In this document: positions 25,963 to 36,000 of the stretch, one piece after another | Layout: each line of letters opens with the position of its first letter | Numbering within the stretch: the stretch's first letter is position 1 | DNA from: Actinoplanes sp. SE50/110 | GTDB taxonomy: Bacteria; Actinomycetota; Actinomycetes; Mycobacteriales; Micromonosporaceae | Direction of reading: 5' to 3' | DNA: 64,000 bases | NCBI RefSeq assembly: GCF_900119315.1 | Contig: NZ_LT827010.1 | Coordinates: 160,001-224,000 of the forward strand | The notes under the pieces: generated by a model | Told to the model about the DNA's origin: nothing | The model's input: the letters and a program-made list of their open reading frames with translations, nothing else | Database searches by the model: none | Position numbers and translations under genes: made by a program

Positions 25963-28287
25963 TTACTCATCGTGAGGGCGCTTCGTGATGGCGAGGATCG
26001 GAAGCAAGGTTGCCGTGGCAGGCGCTCCGATCTGTCGCGGGGTGGAACCGGCCGGGGTGGGGACGTCGACGAGCCGCTCGAGCAGCTGGTCGAGAGCGGC
26101 CTGACCGTCGTCGACGGCGGCGCGTTCGTCGTCGGTGAGCGGGATGCTGGCCAGCATGCGTTGAAGGTTGTCTTTGGCCTCGAGCAGCTGACCCTTGGAT
26201 GACGCTTTCGGTGTGTAGAAGTCGCAGCGGGCGCAGGCCATGCGGTGCTGGCATTGCTCGAAGAACGTGTAGGTGCAGTAGCCGTGTCCCATGTCGTAGT
26301 ACTGCCAGGGCTCGCCGGCTGCTGCCGCGCCGCTGGCGACGGCATCGCGGTCGACGAGGACCTCGATGGTGCGGACGTTGCGGGCGAAGTAGCCGGCGTC
26401 GTTGTAGGCCCTGGCCAGTGTGTTCGGGGTGATTTTGGCGTAGTGGGCGGTGGCTTCGGGCGTTCGGTGGCCGAGCCATTCTTGGAGCTCGAACAGGGTC
26501 ATGGGCTCCTTGGCGTTGTAGAGCTGGCTGGCGATGGTCGAGCGGCCTCGATGGCTGGTGATGTTGCCGCGGACGTCGGCGGTGGGGACGCCGGCCTTGC
26601 GGCAGAGCATCGGGATGATCGTGCCGTTGATGTAATGCTTGGAGACCCGGCGGGCGCGGAAAGCGAATAGGAAGTCGACGGGTTCGTTGGTCTTCGGGTC
26701 GAGGATGGCGGGTTGGTCGGGTCGGACTGCCTGCCAGGCCTCGATCGCCTGGCCCAGGAGCGGGTCGACCGGCTTGGTGAAGGCGGTACCGGTCTTGTGG
26801 GTGGGGACGTCGAGCAGGCAGACCGCGTCGCGGGCCAGGACCTCGCCGGAGTCGCCGGGGATGGGCATGCCGTCGTGCTGCCAGCGAATACAGCCGACGC
26901 GGAGCCGGGCGATTTCATCGCTGCGTTGCCCGGCGAAGAGCCAGGTCAGGGTGATACCCCTGATCAGCTCTGCGGGGTAGGTGCGGCCATCGGCGGTCGG
27001 TAGGTCGCCGGACTCGACGTTCAGCCCGGCCCACAACAGTTTGGCCCAGATGTCGTCGGCGATCACGCGCGGGTCGGGACCCATGAGGGCTTGAACGCTT
27101 CTGGGTGTCCTCAGCGCGTGGGCAGGGTTGAAGCGCTGCGGGATCCACTCCCATTCGTGCAGGTCACGGAAGAATGTGCGGGGCACCTGTATGTATCCGG
27201 ACTTCGCCTGCGGCGTCAGCGGCTTGCCTATGCGGCCCTGCGAGCGCATGCCCGTAGTCCATTGGGAGTAGTCGCCGACCGCCATGCGGTCAACGGCCGT
27301 GACCCAGGACGCGCAGGTCTGGCGGGTCCAGTGCTCCGGCGCGGTGACGTCGGGGTGTTCGGTGGCCAGCCAGCGTCCGATCTTGGCGAGCACGCTGCGA
27401 TAGCTGCTGCGGACCTTCGGGGTCAGCGTCGAGGTCGCGTGCCAGCGTTCGACCCAGTCCACCCAGGCTCCTGAGGTGCCCTCGATCGCTGTGGGCCCGG
27501 GGCCGTGTCGGGGGCGCGGCGGCGGGTCGGCATGTCCGAGAGCGGCAACGGCGCGGTGGATCCCGTGCAGGTCGCTGGCCCACTCGCTCTCCTGCATGGC
27601 CACCGACGCGCGGATCGCGGCCAGAGCAGGGCCGGACAGATCCTCCAGCCGAGGGCTGCGGTTCAGCAGAAGAGCTTGACAGACGGCGGAGACGAGGCGT
27701 TCGGGCCGACGCTGATAGCCCCAGTCACCGAGGACCGCGAGGATTTTCCCGACCGCGCCGTCGACCAGGGCTTGGCCGAAGACCCGGTGAGCGAGCGTGG
27801 GCCGTTGGAAGCGTCCGATCTGCTCGAACGCAGTGAAGCCGCCGAGGAGATAGGCGTAGGCGATCACGAATGGGCGCGCGTTCGAGCCGATCTGGCCGCT
27901 CCACCGACGCCGGAACTCGCCCCCGGAACGGTCGATCAGGTCGGTCCAGTCCTCGTCCGACCAGCCCCAGTAGCTGCGGCCGAGTTCACCGCAGCGGATC
28001 AAGATCAGGCCGGCCGCGTCACTGGCGAACCGTCGCTGGTGACCAGTGCCCGGCGCCCACTGGAGGCAGTCCCGGGCATGGGCCAGCGGCTCGACCAGCC
28101 GCCTCGGAGCCGCCTGCGGCGTCAGGCCCAGGCGTCTGAGCTGTTCGATCTCCAAGACAGCGAGCGCCTTCGCCTCGGCGCCGGTCACCAGGGCTCGCCG
28201 GTCGTAGCGGTCCAGGTCGAGTGGCCACGGCCAGCTGGCAGGCAGTCGCGCGCTGCCGGCGGCGGCCTTGGTGGTCGTCGCGGTCAC
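25963..28287 (-). CDS. TnpB-like tyrosine recombinase
   Basis: 774 residues from GTG 28287, which overlaps the stop of the upstream recombinase (GTGA); the frame stays open further 5' but that part is a shadow. The catalytic domain (about 400-650) has Arg in AGQRSDEIARLR, the His-x-x-Arg box SHRGRS, LGHRTPEATAHYAKI with His and Tyr. A Cys/His-rich C-terminal segment (CTYTFFEQCQHRMACARC) may bind zinc, as in Tn554 TnpB relatives. Long N-terminal helical regions are of unknown role. Together with the TnpA-like gene it would catalyse cut-and-join transposition. Confidence 0.88.
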   Translation of the reverse strand: MTATTTKAAAGSARLPASWPWPLDLDRYDRRALVTGAEAKALAVLEIEQLRRLGLTPQAAPRRLVEPLAHARDCLQWAPGTGHQRRFASDAAGLILIRCGELGRSYWGWSDEDWTDLIDRSGGEFRRRWSGQIGSNARPFVIAYAYLLGGFTAFEQIGRFQRPTLAHRVFGQALVDGAVGKILAVLGDWGYQRRPERLVSAVCQALLLNRSPRLEDLSGPALAAIRASVAMQESEWASDLHGIHRAVAALGHADPPPRPRHGPGPTAIEGTSGAWVDWVERWHATSTLTPKVRSSYRSVLAKIGRWLATEHPDVTAPEHWTRQTCASWVTAVDRMAVGDYSQWTTGMRSQGRIGKPLTPQAKSGYIQVPRTFFRDLHEWEWIPQRFNPAHALRTPRSVQALMGPDPRVIADDIWAKLLWAGLNVESGDLPTADGRTYPAELIRGITLTWLFAGQRSDEIARLRVGCIRWQHDGMPIPGDSGEVLARDAVCLLDVPTHKTGTAFTKPVDPLLGQAIEAWQAVRPDQPAILDPKTNEPVDFLFAFRARRVSKHYINGTIIPMLCRKAGVPTADVRGNITSHRGRSTIASQLYNAKEPMTLFELQEWLGHRTPEATAHYAKITPNTLARAYNDAGYFARNVRTIEVLVDRDAVASGAAAAGEPWQYYDMGHGYCTYTFFEQCQHRMACARCDFYTPKASSKGQLLEAKDNLQRMLASIPLTDDERAAVDDGQAALDQLLERLVDVPTPAGSTPRQIGAPATATLLPILAITKRPHDE

Positions 28288-29357
28288 CGGCTGTTCATCC
28301 CGCCTGAGTTGCCGACTCGGGTAAGCATGTCGATGCGCCAGGAGTGGATCTGCTGCATGCCGCGGTTCAGCTTCTCCGCAAGGTCCCGTCCGGACAGGTG
28401 GATGTAGGTCATGGTCGACTCGGTGTGGCGGTGACCGGCGAACGTCGCGATGGCGTGCAGTTCCCAGCCCATCCGGGCCAGGTCGGTCAGGCAGAGGTGA
28501 CGGGTGGTGTGGGTGGAGAAACGCGGCAGGTCCGCGGCCAGGGCGACGCGGCGGATCACCTTCGACCAGGTCCACAGGCTCAGCGGCTGCCCGTGGTTGC
28601 GGTGTGACTCCGACAGGAACAGCGGGCCGCGGGCTCTGCTGATCGTGGCTCGATGCGCGAGGTAGCCGGACAGCAGCACGCCGGTCGGCGCGGAGTACGG
28701 GACCACGCGTTCGCGCCGGGTCTTCGTCGTCTCTGCTCTGATCCGAAGCGTCCGGTGGGCGGGATCGACGTCGTCGGTCCGCAGCGAACAAAGCTCTTCG
28801 CGCCGCAGAGCAGCGTCGTAGGCCAGGGCGAGCATCACCCGGTTCCGTACCGGCTCCTGGCGAACCACGTCCAGCAGGTCGAGCCACTGCTGCTCGCTGG
28901 GTATCCAGGGCAGTTTCACCAGGCGCGGCACCAGGCCGCGCTCATGGCTGCCGAATTTTCGGCCCGGCGTGTAGCGGCCGCGGCCGACCGGGTTCGACTC
29001 GCGTAATCCCTCTTCGATCAAGTAGTCGTAGAACAAGCGGACCGGCACCAGGCGCTGCTGCAGCGTCGCGTTCGCCAGACCCGCGCCTGAGTCCAGCGCG
29101 ACCACGTTCTCGCCTCGGCGGCTCGGCCGCGTGGACAGGTCCTTCACGAACGCGGCCACATGCAGCCGGCCAGCCGTCACTGGGTCGACGTCGTCCCGCT
29201 CTCAGATCAGCAGGTACTCGGCCAGGCCCCGCGCGTAGGCGTCGATCGTCCGCGGCGCTCTTCCCAGGTCCGTCCATACTCGGAGCCACTCGGCCGCCCG
29301 CTCATGCCGGCCAAGGACCGGCCACTTCTCCTCCAACACCACCGCGCTGCCCAACAC
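28284..29357 (-). pseudogene. TnpA-like tyrosine recombinase with an in-frame TGA
   Basis: Starting at GTG 29357, with GAGGAGG just upstream, the frame gives 'VLGSAVVLEEKWPV...YARGLAEYLLI' then TGA at 29202-29204, then 'ERDDVDPVTAGRLHVAAFVKDL' and the full catalytic domain. Catalytic residues are intact: RREEL (Arg), HTTRH, AGHRHTESTMTYIHLS. Only one codon breaks an otherwise complete 357-residue reading. It sits where relatives, as I recall them, often have Cys, so TGC/TGT to TGA is the likely change. Either the gene is dead, or a shorter product starts after the stop (GTG 29180). Confidence 0.8.
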
Positions 29358-29429
29358 GCCTCCTCAGCCCGTGAAGACGCCGCAGGATACGAGATGGCTC
29401 CTGCGACGTGTGATTCCACGTAACTGATA

Positions 29430-29852
29430 GGAGATCGTGCGGCAGGTAGCGCCACGCGATGCCGGTGCGGTTGACGTAGAGGATCGCGTTGAAGATTTCT
29501 CGTAGATCGTGTTCGGCGGTGCGGCCCCCGACGCCGGCGTCGGTGCGCTTCTGGCGCCAGGCGCTGAGTCGGGGCTCGATCAGCGCCCGTCGGGCGTCGG
29601 ACAGGTCGGACGGGTATGCACGACGGTGGGTCATAGGCCCGGGATACGTGGGACAGTCGGGCCGTCTCGGACGTCAAGTGTGGCGATACCACCACAGAGG
29701 TGAATCAGACACGATCGAGGAACCAAATCGGCCGACCGAAGACGCATCAATCGCTGCGTAATAGACCTTTCGGGCATGCGGATAGCTATGGCGAGCATGA
29801 CAGACCCACCCGTTTTCGCCACCAAGACTTACAGAACACAACCAAACGCCCA
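29430..29852 (-). mobile_element. IS5-type element, 5' part of the split copy and its right end
   Basis: Encodes the transposase start MTHRRAYPSDLSDAR (29634) through 'GIAWRYLPHDL' and the ~220-bp upstream region ending in the terminal repeat. It is highly similar to 31353-31774 and continues the fragment 24791-25380. The outer end is followed by GTTAG, as in the intact copy. Confidence 0.92.
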
Positions 29853-30682
29853 GTTAGCCTATTCTTTAACCTCGGGCTTTGGGCTTGCGGCGAGGTGGGC
29901 CGCCCAGCGAGGTTTCGCGTTTGACGGTCTTGCCCACGTCGTAGCGGGCCGCGCGGCTGTGGTTCTTCGATCCCCGCGGTCGTCCGGGGCCGGGGCGGGT
30001 GGGTACCTCAAGCGGCTCCAGCAGCGAGCGCCGGCCCCGCATACGAGCGCGTAGCGACACCACCCACCCAGTGGGCGAGGTAAGATCACGGTCCCCGTGA
30101 GCTGCTACTTTGACGGTCCTATGACGCGACGATTCGGTGACCGAGCCAGATTCGCTGTCGAGGTGGGCGAGGCCTGGCCACCGCCACCCGCCCGGGCCAC
30201 CGGCGAGCTGCGCACCGTCGATCTTTGGGCCGCCGGCAAGTGGCTGACCACCGAGGACAACACCGTCTTTCTTCCTACCTTCATCGGCTTCCTCCGATCC
30301 ACGGCAGCCAAGGTGCGGCGCCGTCAGGTCAGTCCGTGCCCGTTCCCGGAACATTCACCCGAAGAAGTTTTCCAGCTCCTCTATGCAGACGACGAGACCG
30401 ACTTTCGTGAGCAGTTCTGGCTGATGCACTGGGGAGAGAACGTCGACAACGTGACAAGCTACGCGTATCTAGATGCCGACGACCTCGTGATCGTCTTCAG
30501 CCATCGGCGAGCCGAGCACCACCCCGCAGGGGGCCCTGACAAGGTCTCCGTTACCAGGATCCCGGCGGACGAGTTCGCGACCGTCCTCGACGAAGCCGCC
30601 GATCTCCTCGATGCCGAGCTCGTTCGATAGAAGTCTCGGCACCCTGCCCCGCCGCAAGCCGGAGGTTAAAGAACAGGGTTAG
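29853..30682. mobile_element. Degenerate IS bounded by ~38-bp inverted repeats
   Basis: The left edge (29858-29898: CCTATTCTTTAACCTC...GCTTGCGGCG) and right edge (30650-30682: CGCCGCAAGCCGGAGGTTAAAGAACAGG) are inverted copies of one another. Just inside the left edge, the minus strand encodes 'PGRPRGSKNHSRAARYDVGKTVKRE' (29869-30060), the C-terminal tail typical of a family of actinobacterial DDE transposases. The transposase body is gone; a plus-strand gene (30121-30630) occupies the space. Intact or split IS5-type copies abut both sides. Confidence 0.6.
30121..30630 (+). CDS. Uncharacterised protein, possible passenger gene
   Basis: 169 residues from ATG 30121; GTG 30097 would add eight, and neither has a clear ribosome site. 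It is mixed alpha/beta in composition and Trp-rich (FWLMHWGENVDNVTSYAYLDADDLVIVF), ending in an amphipathic helix (FATVLDEAADLLDAEL). The pattern of short strands around W and D resembles small SUKH/Imm-type proteins, but no motif is decisive. It lies between inverted repeats of a dead IS. Confidence 0.6.
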   Translation: MTRRFGDRARFAVEVGEAWPPPPARATGELRTVDLWAAGKWLTTEDNTVFLPTFIGFLRSTAAKVRRRQVSPCPFPEHSPEEVFQLLYADDETDFREQFWLMHWGENVDNVTSYAYLDADDLVIVFSHRRAEHHPAGGPDKVSVTRIPADEFATVLDEAADLLDAELVR

Positions 30683-31774
30683 AGGGCGTCTGATTCACGT
30701 AGTTTGCGTCTTATGCCGTTTTAGGTGTCTCGCCAGGTTGGGGTGGTTTCGTCGACGGCTTCCTTGGTGAGGTTGTCGATCATGGCGATGCGGATCATCG
30801 TGGCCGAGGTGACTGGGAGAGTCTCGTAGTCACGCGCCAGGCGCCGGTGTTGCATGAGCCAGCCGATGGTGCGTTCGACGACCCATCGCCGTTTGATCAC
30901 TGAGAAGCCTTTGACCTGCGGGTCCTTGGTGACTATCTCGACGTCGACGCCGAGCGTGGCGCCATGTTCGACGACCTTGGTGCGGAAGCCGGCATCGACC
31001 CAGGCCTTTGTAAGAGTGGGATAGATGCGGGTGGCCCGGTCAAGCAGGTCGATGCCGATCGTGTTGTCGCTGACGGAGGCGGCGGTGACGATCACGGCAA
31101 GGAGCAGGCCGAGAGTGTCGGTGATGATGCCGCGTTTACGGCCGACGATTCTCTTGCCGGCGTCGATGCCTTGGCTGGCGGTGGGGACGTTGGTGGACGT
31201 CTTCACGCTCTGGCTGTCCATGATGGATGCCGTGGGTGTGGTGCTGCGGCCGGATTTGTTACGCACCAACCCGTTCAGGTCGTAGTTGAGGTCGGTGAAG
31301 ATGCCGTCCTCGGTCCAGGTTTTGAAGTACCAGTAGACGGTCTGCCACGGCGGGAGATCGTGCGGCAGGTAGCGCCACGCGATGCCGGTGCGGTTGACGT
31401 AGAGGATCGCGTTGAAGATCTCTCGTAGATCGTGTTCGGCGGTGCGGCCCCCGACGCCGGCGTCGGTGCGCTTCTGGCGCCAGGCGCTGAGTCGGGGCTC
31501 GATCAGCGCCCATCGGGCGTCGGACAGGTCGGACGGGTATGCACGGCGGTGGGTCATAGGCTCGGGATACGTGGGCCAGTCAGGCCGTCTCGGACGTCAA
31601 GTGTGGCGATACCACCACAGAGGTGAACCAGACACGATCGAGAAACCAAATCGGCAGCCGAAGACGCAGCAATCGTTGCCTAATCGACCTTTCGGGCATG
31701 CGGATAGCTGCGGCTAGCACGACTGACCGACCCGTTTTCGTCACCAAGACTCACAGATCAGAACCAAACGCCCA
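30683..31774 (-). mobile_element. IS5-family insertion sequence, complete copy
   Basis: 1,092 bp. Terminal inverted repeats are AGGGCGTCTGATTC (30683) and TGGGCGTTTGGTTC (31774, inward), 10 of 14 identical. Flanking GTTAG occurs on both sides (30678-30682 and 31775-31779), a 5-bp or, with TTAG, 4-bp target duplication as used by IS5 relatives. It contains one transposase gene and a ~215-bp upstream leader. The second copy in this window is split and end-truncated. Confidence 0.9.
30721..31557 (-). CDS. IS5-family transposase
   Basis: 278 residues. The N-terminal domain (about 1-75) with 'LIEPRLSAWRQ' and 'AILYVNRTGIAWRYLPHDLPPW' is typical of IS5/IS1182-type DUF4096 heads. The DDE catalytic core follows: Asp in IMDSQSVKTS, Asp in AWVDAGFR, Glu in the VVERTIGWL motif (YREK-like region). 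All three acidic residues are present, so it may be active. An upstream leader of ~200 bp separates it from the terminal repeat. Confidence 0.93.
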   Translation of the reverse strand: MTHRRAYPSDLSDARWALIEPRLSAWRQKRTDAGVGGRTAEHDLREIFNAILYVNRTGIAWRYLPHDLPPWQTVYWYFKTWTEDGIFTDLNYDLNGLVRNKSGRSTTPTASIMDSQSVKTSTNVPTASQGIDAGKRIVGRKRGIITDTLGLLLAVIVTAASVSDNTIGIDLLDRATRIYPTLTKAWVDAGFRTKVVEHGATLGVDVEIVTKDPQVKGFSVIKRRWVVERTIGWLMQHRRLARDYETLPVTSATMIRIAMIDNLTKEAVDETTPTWRDT

Positions 31775-31831
31775 GTTAGTGCCTGTCTCGCTACTTCAAG
31801 ATCAAGTTAAAGCCGGTTCTACGCTTGCGGG

Positions 31832-32200
31832 ATGAGCGGTGCGAAGCGCGGTGCTCGGGGCTGGCTGTCGCTGGTTCCGCAACCGTCCAGCGCGGTTCGG
31901 GACTCGGCAGAGGAGCCGCCGCGGCGATGTCCGGTCTGTGGTGATCGGTTGCCGCCGACGACCCGGATGTCGATGCTGTTCTGCTCGACGGCGTGCCGGG
32001 CCCGGCATTGGCGCACGGTGCGGCGGAGTCGGGCCCGGCTCGCCGCGGCGAAGCAGGACCATCGGGTGGCGTGTCCGCAGTGCGGCGCCGAGTGGGTGGC
32101 TGGCCTGGATCGGCCGCTGTCGGCGGTGTTCTGTTCGCCGCGGTGCCGTACGAGGGCGTGGCGGAGCAGGTCACTCACATCGGGTCGTTCGGGTGAGTGA
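31832..32200 (+). CDS. Small protein with two zinc-finger-like repeats
   Basis: 122 residues. Two similar modules: CPVCGDRLP...FCSTACRARHWRTVRRSR (about 33-70) and CPQCGAEWV...FCSPRCRTRAWRSRS (about 80-117). Each gives a Cys-x-x-Cys plus Cys-x-x-x-Cys set followed by basic residues, as in short treble-clef zinc ribbons that bind DNA or RNA. No known name. It lies just outside the intact IS and could be a leftover of an integrated element. Confidence 0.65.
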   Translation: MSGAKRGARGWLSLVPQPSSAVRDSAEEPPRRCPVCGDRLPPTTRMSMLFCSTACRARHWRTVRRSRARLAAAKQDHRVACPQCGAEWVAGLDRPLSAVFCSPRCRTRAWRSRSLTSGRSGE

Positions 32201-32314
32201 CCTCCTGCGGGGGACTGCGACCTTGCTGACCGGCGGTTCAGCCTGACTGGTATCGACCGTAGTTACTGACGGCGGCCTCTTCGCCGCGCTGCGGGCGACC
32301 CCTGGTGGTGGGCT

Positions 32315-32461
32315 ATGCCGACGACGATCGGGCAGGTAACACAGCAGCGGTATGACGAGCTGGTGGCGCAATCCCGGGACTTGGTGCGTGAGCACGGCCG
32401 CATCCAGTTCAAGTTGGGGGACAACGCTTTGGATCTCTTTACCGACCGCCGGGACCGGTGA
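32315..32461 (+). CDS. Very small ORF, possible truncated gene start
   Basis: 48 residues, 'MPTTIGQVTQQRYDELVAQ' then 'REHGRIQFKLGDNALDLF'. The phrase 'RIQFKLGDNALE' is familiar from N-termini of hypothetical proteins in actinobacterial integrative elements, so this may be the 5' stub of a longer gene. It is too short for a firm call. 32201-32314 and 32462-32600 show nothing else. Confidence 0.35.
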   Translation: MPTTIGQVTQQRYDELVAQSRDLVREHGRIQFKLGDNALDLFTDRRDR

Positions 32462-32619
32462 ACTGAATCTGACCTGCGGCGATACATAAATTACATGTCC
32501 GCGACGGCGCGAAGGGAACAGCCGCTGTAGTCCGTCTGGGTGGTCCTCAGGACGAGGGCGGTCGGCAGCTGGCACCTGAGATTCGTCGGCTACGCGACGT
32601 GACGGTGGGCGGGTCCGCC

Positions 32620-33005
32620 AACATCCGGATCTGCTTGAGAACAGTGCACCCGGCCTCGCAGATCCGGGACGCCGGAACGATCGGGAGGGCGCCGTCTCTC
32701 GAGGTTGCTCCCAGCGCCGAGGTGATTAGCTTCGCGGACAAGGCCTACCAAGGCGTCGGCGGTACCGTGCGCACACCGTTCAAGCGGCACCGTTGCCGGC
32801 CGGAGCTGTCGGCCCGGCAGAAACCCGTGAACCAGGCCCACGCCCGAATCCACGCTCAGGCGAGCGCACCGTCGTGACCTTGAAGACAGGCACGCTCCTG
32901 ACCAAACTGCGCTGCAGCCCGTCGCGGACGATCGCGACCACGCAGGTCTTCCGCACCCTGCACCATGTCGAGAACCCGATCTACCGAGTTGAAAGTGCTC
33001 ACTGA
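32620..33005 (+). pseudogene. Degraded DDE transposase (IS5/DDE_Tnp_4-like)
   Basis: One frame gives 'FADKAYQGVGGTVRTPFKRHRC...ELSARQKPVNQAHARIHAQ'. A shift near 32873 continues with 'VTLKTGTLLTKLRCSPSRTIATTQVFRTLHHVE'. This is the C-terminal half of a DDE_Tnp_4 transposase (catalytic ADKGY-type Asp; RIERxxxxLKxW-type Glu region). The front half is missing. It forms the left border of the caspase cassette. Confidence 0.75.
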
Positions 33006-33019
33006 ATAATGAATCTCCA

Positions 33020-36000
33020 TTACCGCCCGTCGGTGTCGAGCAACGTTTGCCATTGCGCCGGTGGGGCGCTCAGAGTAGGCAAAAGAATCACCGGAAGGGC
33101 CTGCCCAATCACCTCCCGGGCGGCCCGGTTGACAATTTGCCGCTGGGGCGGTAGCAGCGCCGGCTGGGCGACCGGCCGACCGGCGGGCGGGGTCAGGCCG
33201 CGGCCGAGGGCGGCCAGTTCGGAGAGCAGCGGGGCGTCCGGCTGCCAGTTCGCCCGGTCGCCGAACCGCTCGACCCGAGCCGGTGAGCCGGTAGCGAACA
33301 GCAGTGCGTGCGCGACCGGCGCCCGCAGATCCTCTCGGCCGTGCAGCACCGGCCGGGCCAGGATGGCCTGGCAGCGCTGGACCACGACGGTCAACCGGTC
33401 AGGCGGCATCTCGGGGGCCAGCTCGAGCCGCTTGATCTGCGCCCACAGGCCGGGTTCGGTCTGCCGTTCCGGCTGCGCCAGCCAGTGGGTGACCAGCGGC
33501 TCGACGTGCAGGGACCGGATCGCCCGGCGGCCGATCTGGTGCGCGATGAGCACTGCCAGGGCGGCCGCCCGGGCGTCGGACTCACCCAGCTCGGCGGCCA
33601 CCTGGCAGGCCGCCAGCAGCGGGGCCAGATGCTGGTCAGCACGCCCGGCCAGGGCCTCCCGGCCGCCGGCGGCCAGCCACCGGGCGAGCACCCCGGGGTC
33701 GGCCCGGTGGGCAGCCGACCACACCACGGCTGCGGCCGGGTCGACCGGGCACTCGGCCGCCAGGTTCGCCGCCCGGTAATCGCGGAACGGCTGATCCCAG
33801 TCGATGGCCGGCGAGCCGGCGTGGACCGCGGCGAGCGGCTCGTCGGCCGTCGCGTGGATCGCGGCGAGGCGCTCGGCGATCGTCCGAGGCAGGTCGAGCT
33901 CGGCCCGGCGATCGCCCGCCGGCACCGCCACGATCTGCGGGAAACGGCCACCACGGACCGCGGTGACCTCGGCTCGCAGCCGCTGACCGAGGGCCAGGCC
34001 GCTCGCCGCGGTCAGGGTCAGCAGGACCCCGGTGTAGGCGGTACGTACCAGATAGCCCGGCTGGCCGGCGGCCGGCAACGCGGCGACGACCACCGACAGC
34101 ACGCTGCCGACCTCGGTGAGGCGGTGCTCCCGGGCCGCGGCCGGCCGGTCGACCACCGAGAACTGCTGTCGCTCGCGGACCATCGGGACCGGCGCCGGCC
34201 CCGCGAGCAGGCCGGGCAGCCGCGGGTCGGGCTCGCCGATCCAGGACGCGAGCCGGGACGGCAGCCAGCCCAGCGCACCGGTCTCGGTGTTCCGGCCGAT
34301 CAGCCCGAGGAACTGGCCGTCGACCTCGATCGGCGCCTCGATCAGGACCGCCTGCTCGGCGTGGCCGGTGCCGGCCGACGTGCCGGGCCGCAGCTCATCC
34401 TCCTCGTGATGCCACCACAGCACGGCACGCCGGTCGCGCAGCGCGGTCGCGGCGGCCGCGACCGCGCTACTGTCCAGCCCGGGCACTGCCTTGTCGGCCG
34501 CGATCAGATAGAGGGCATGACCGGCGCGCAGGACCAGCGAACCGCGGATCGACGTGACCACCTCGGTCCGCACGATCCGCCGGCGTGGCCACCGGCCGGA
34601 CGGCTGATTGCGGCGGGAGACGGTCACCGTCAGACGTTCGCCGGACCGGCCCAGCTCGTCCACGGTCACCGGCAGGGCGCCGCCGAGGGCCGTCAGCAGC
34701 CCGGACGCGGCGGCCGGGCCGGCCAGCAGGTCACGCAACCAGGCGGCGCCCGGCCACGGGGTCGGGCCGTCCCCGGCCAGCGTTACCTCGACGTCGCCGA
34801 AGCCGGCCAGCCCCCAGCCGCCGTCCCGGGGCATTAGCAGGACGGTGTCATCGGTCCGGACCGTGCCCGCGCCGAGCCGGTTCGCCGAGGTCAGCCGCAC
34901 CCGGCTGCCGACCGGGTGACGGTCGAGCAGCTCGGGCTCGGCCGGGTACCACCGGGTGTGCCCGCCCGCGCCCAGCTGCAGCGCCCCCGCTGCGCGGTCG
35001 GTCGCGACCACCGGCAGCACGATCCCCGGCGACCCGGGCCAGGCGCCGCGCAGCCCCGGCGTCCAGTCGCGCAGCTCGAGGGTGACGTGCCCGGTCTGCT
35101 CGTTGCGCCGCCGCCGCACGGTGACTAGGTCGCCGCCGCGCATCTGCGACCAGTCGAGGTCGGCCAGCGATTGCCGGCGGGAGGCGAACAGGGCGACCGG
35201 TATCTCGGCGACCCGGCCCGGGCTCAGCTCCAGCCAAAGCGCCGGGATGCCTTCGAGGGTGGTCGCGTCGGCGACCACATAGGTCTCCTCCTCCCGGCCG
35301 CGGATCGGCCGGTCGAGCAATTCGGCGGTCGGCAGGCCGAGCCGCAGCAGCTGGTTGCGGGGGTAGCGCACGGTCGGGCCACCGCGGTCGGCGAAGAACA
35401 CCGGCCAGCGTTCGGCGTTGCCCGGGCCCAGTTCCTGGCGGCGGCACTCGCGGCCGTCGGCGTCCCAGTGGCCGGTGGTTGCGTCGTGGTATTCCCAGGT
35501 CCCGTCGCGCAGCCGGCGGGCCAGCTCGGCCCGGCTGCCCTCGGCGAACGACAGCTGCGCCCAGGGCAGCGTATGCGGCTCCGCGCCGCCGACCGGGTGC
35601 AGCCGGGCCGGGCCGGCCGGGTCCAATTCGAGACTGCCGACCACGGTCCCCGGGTCGATCGAACGCAGCCGGGCGTGATCGTCGGGGGCCGGGCTCACCG
35701 CGTACACGATCTTGGGATGGGCGGTTTGAAGCAGGGACCGGACGTTCAGGCCCCGGTCCGGCCGGGCCTCGATCGCGGGCAGGTCGGCCAGCGTGAACGC
35801 GTTGCCGTTACGGGCCTGACCGAGCCCGCCCGGGCCGAGCACCGAGTTCTTCGGCAGGGCGAGCGCCGGGCGACCGTTCCGGACGTAGCGCAGATCGGCC
35901 GGGATGGCGACCTCCAGCTGGAGCGGTTTCCCGGCGCCCACGGCGAGCAGGCGCAGCAGGGTGCCGGGCTCGAGGCGGCGAGCGCCCGGCACGCCGGCCG

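Larger units (their letters stand above)
25381..29429 (-). mobile_element. Tn554-like element with two tyrosine recombinases
   Basis: Compared with the intact IS (30683-31774), the split copy shows one clean 4,049-bp insertion between CCACGGCG (25380) and GGAGATCG (29430), with no target duplication. The inserted ends carry a short inverted repeat (TGTGGAATC near 25384, GATTCCACG near 29412). The content is a TnpA-like gene, an overlapping TnpB-like gene and one opposite-strand cargo gene. Tandem recombinases and no target duplication are traits of Tn554-type transposons. No TnpC gene is seen. Confidence 0.85.
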
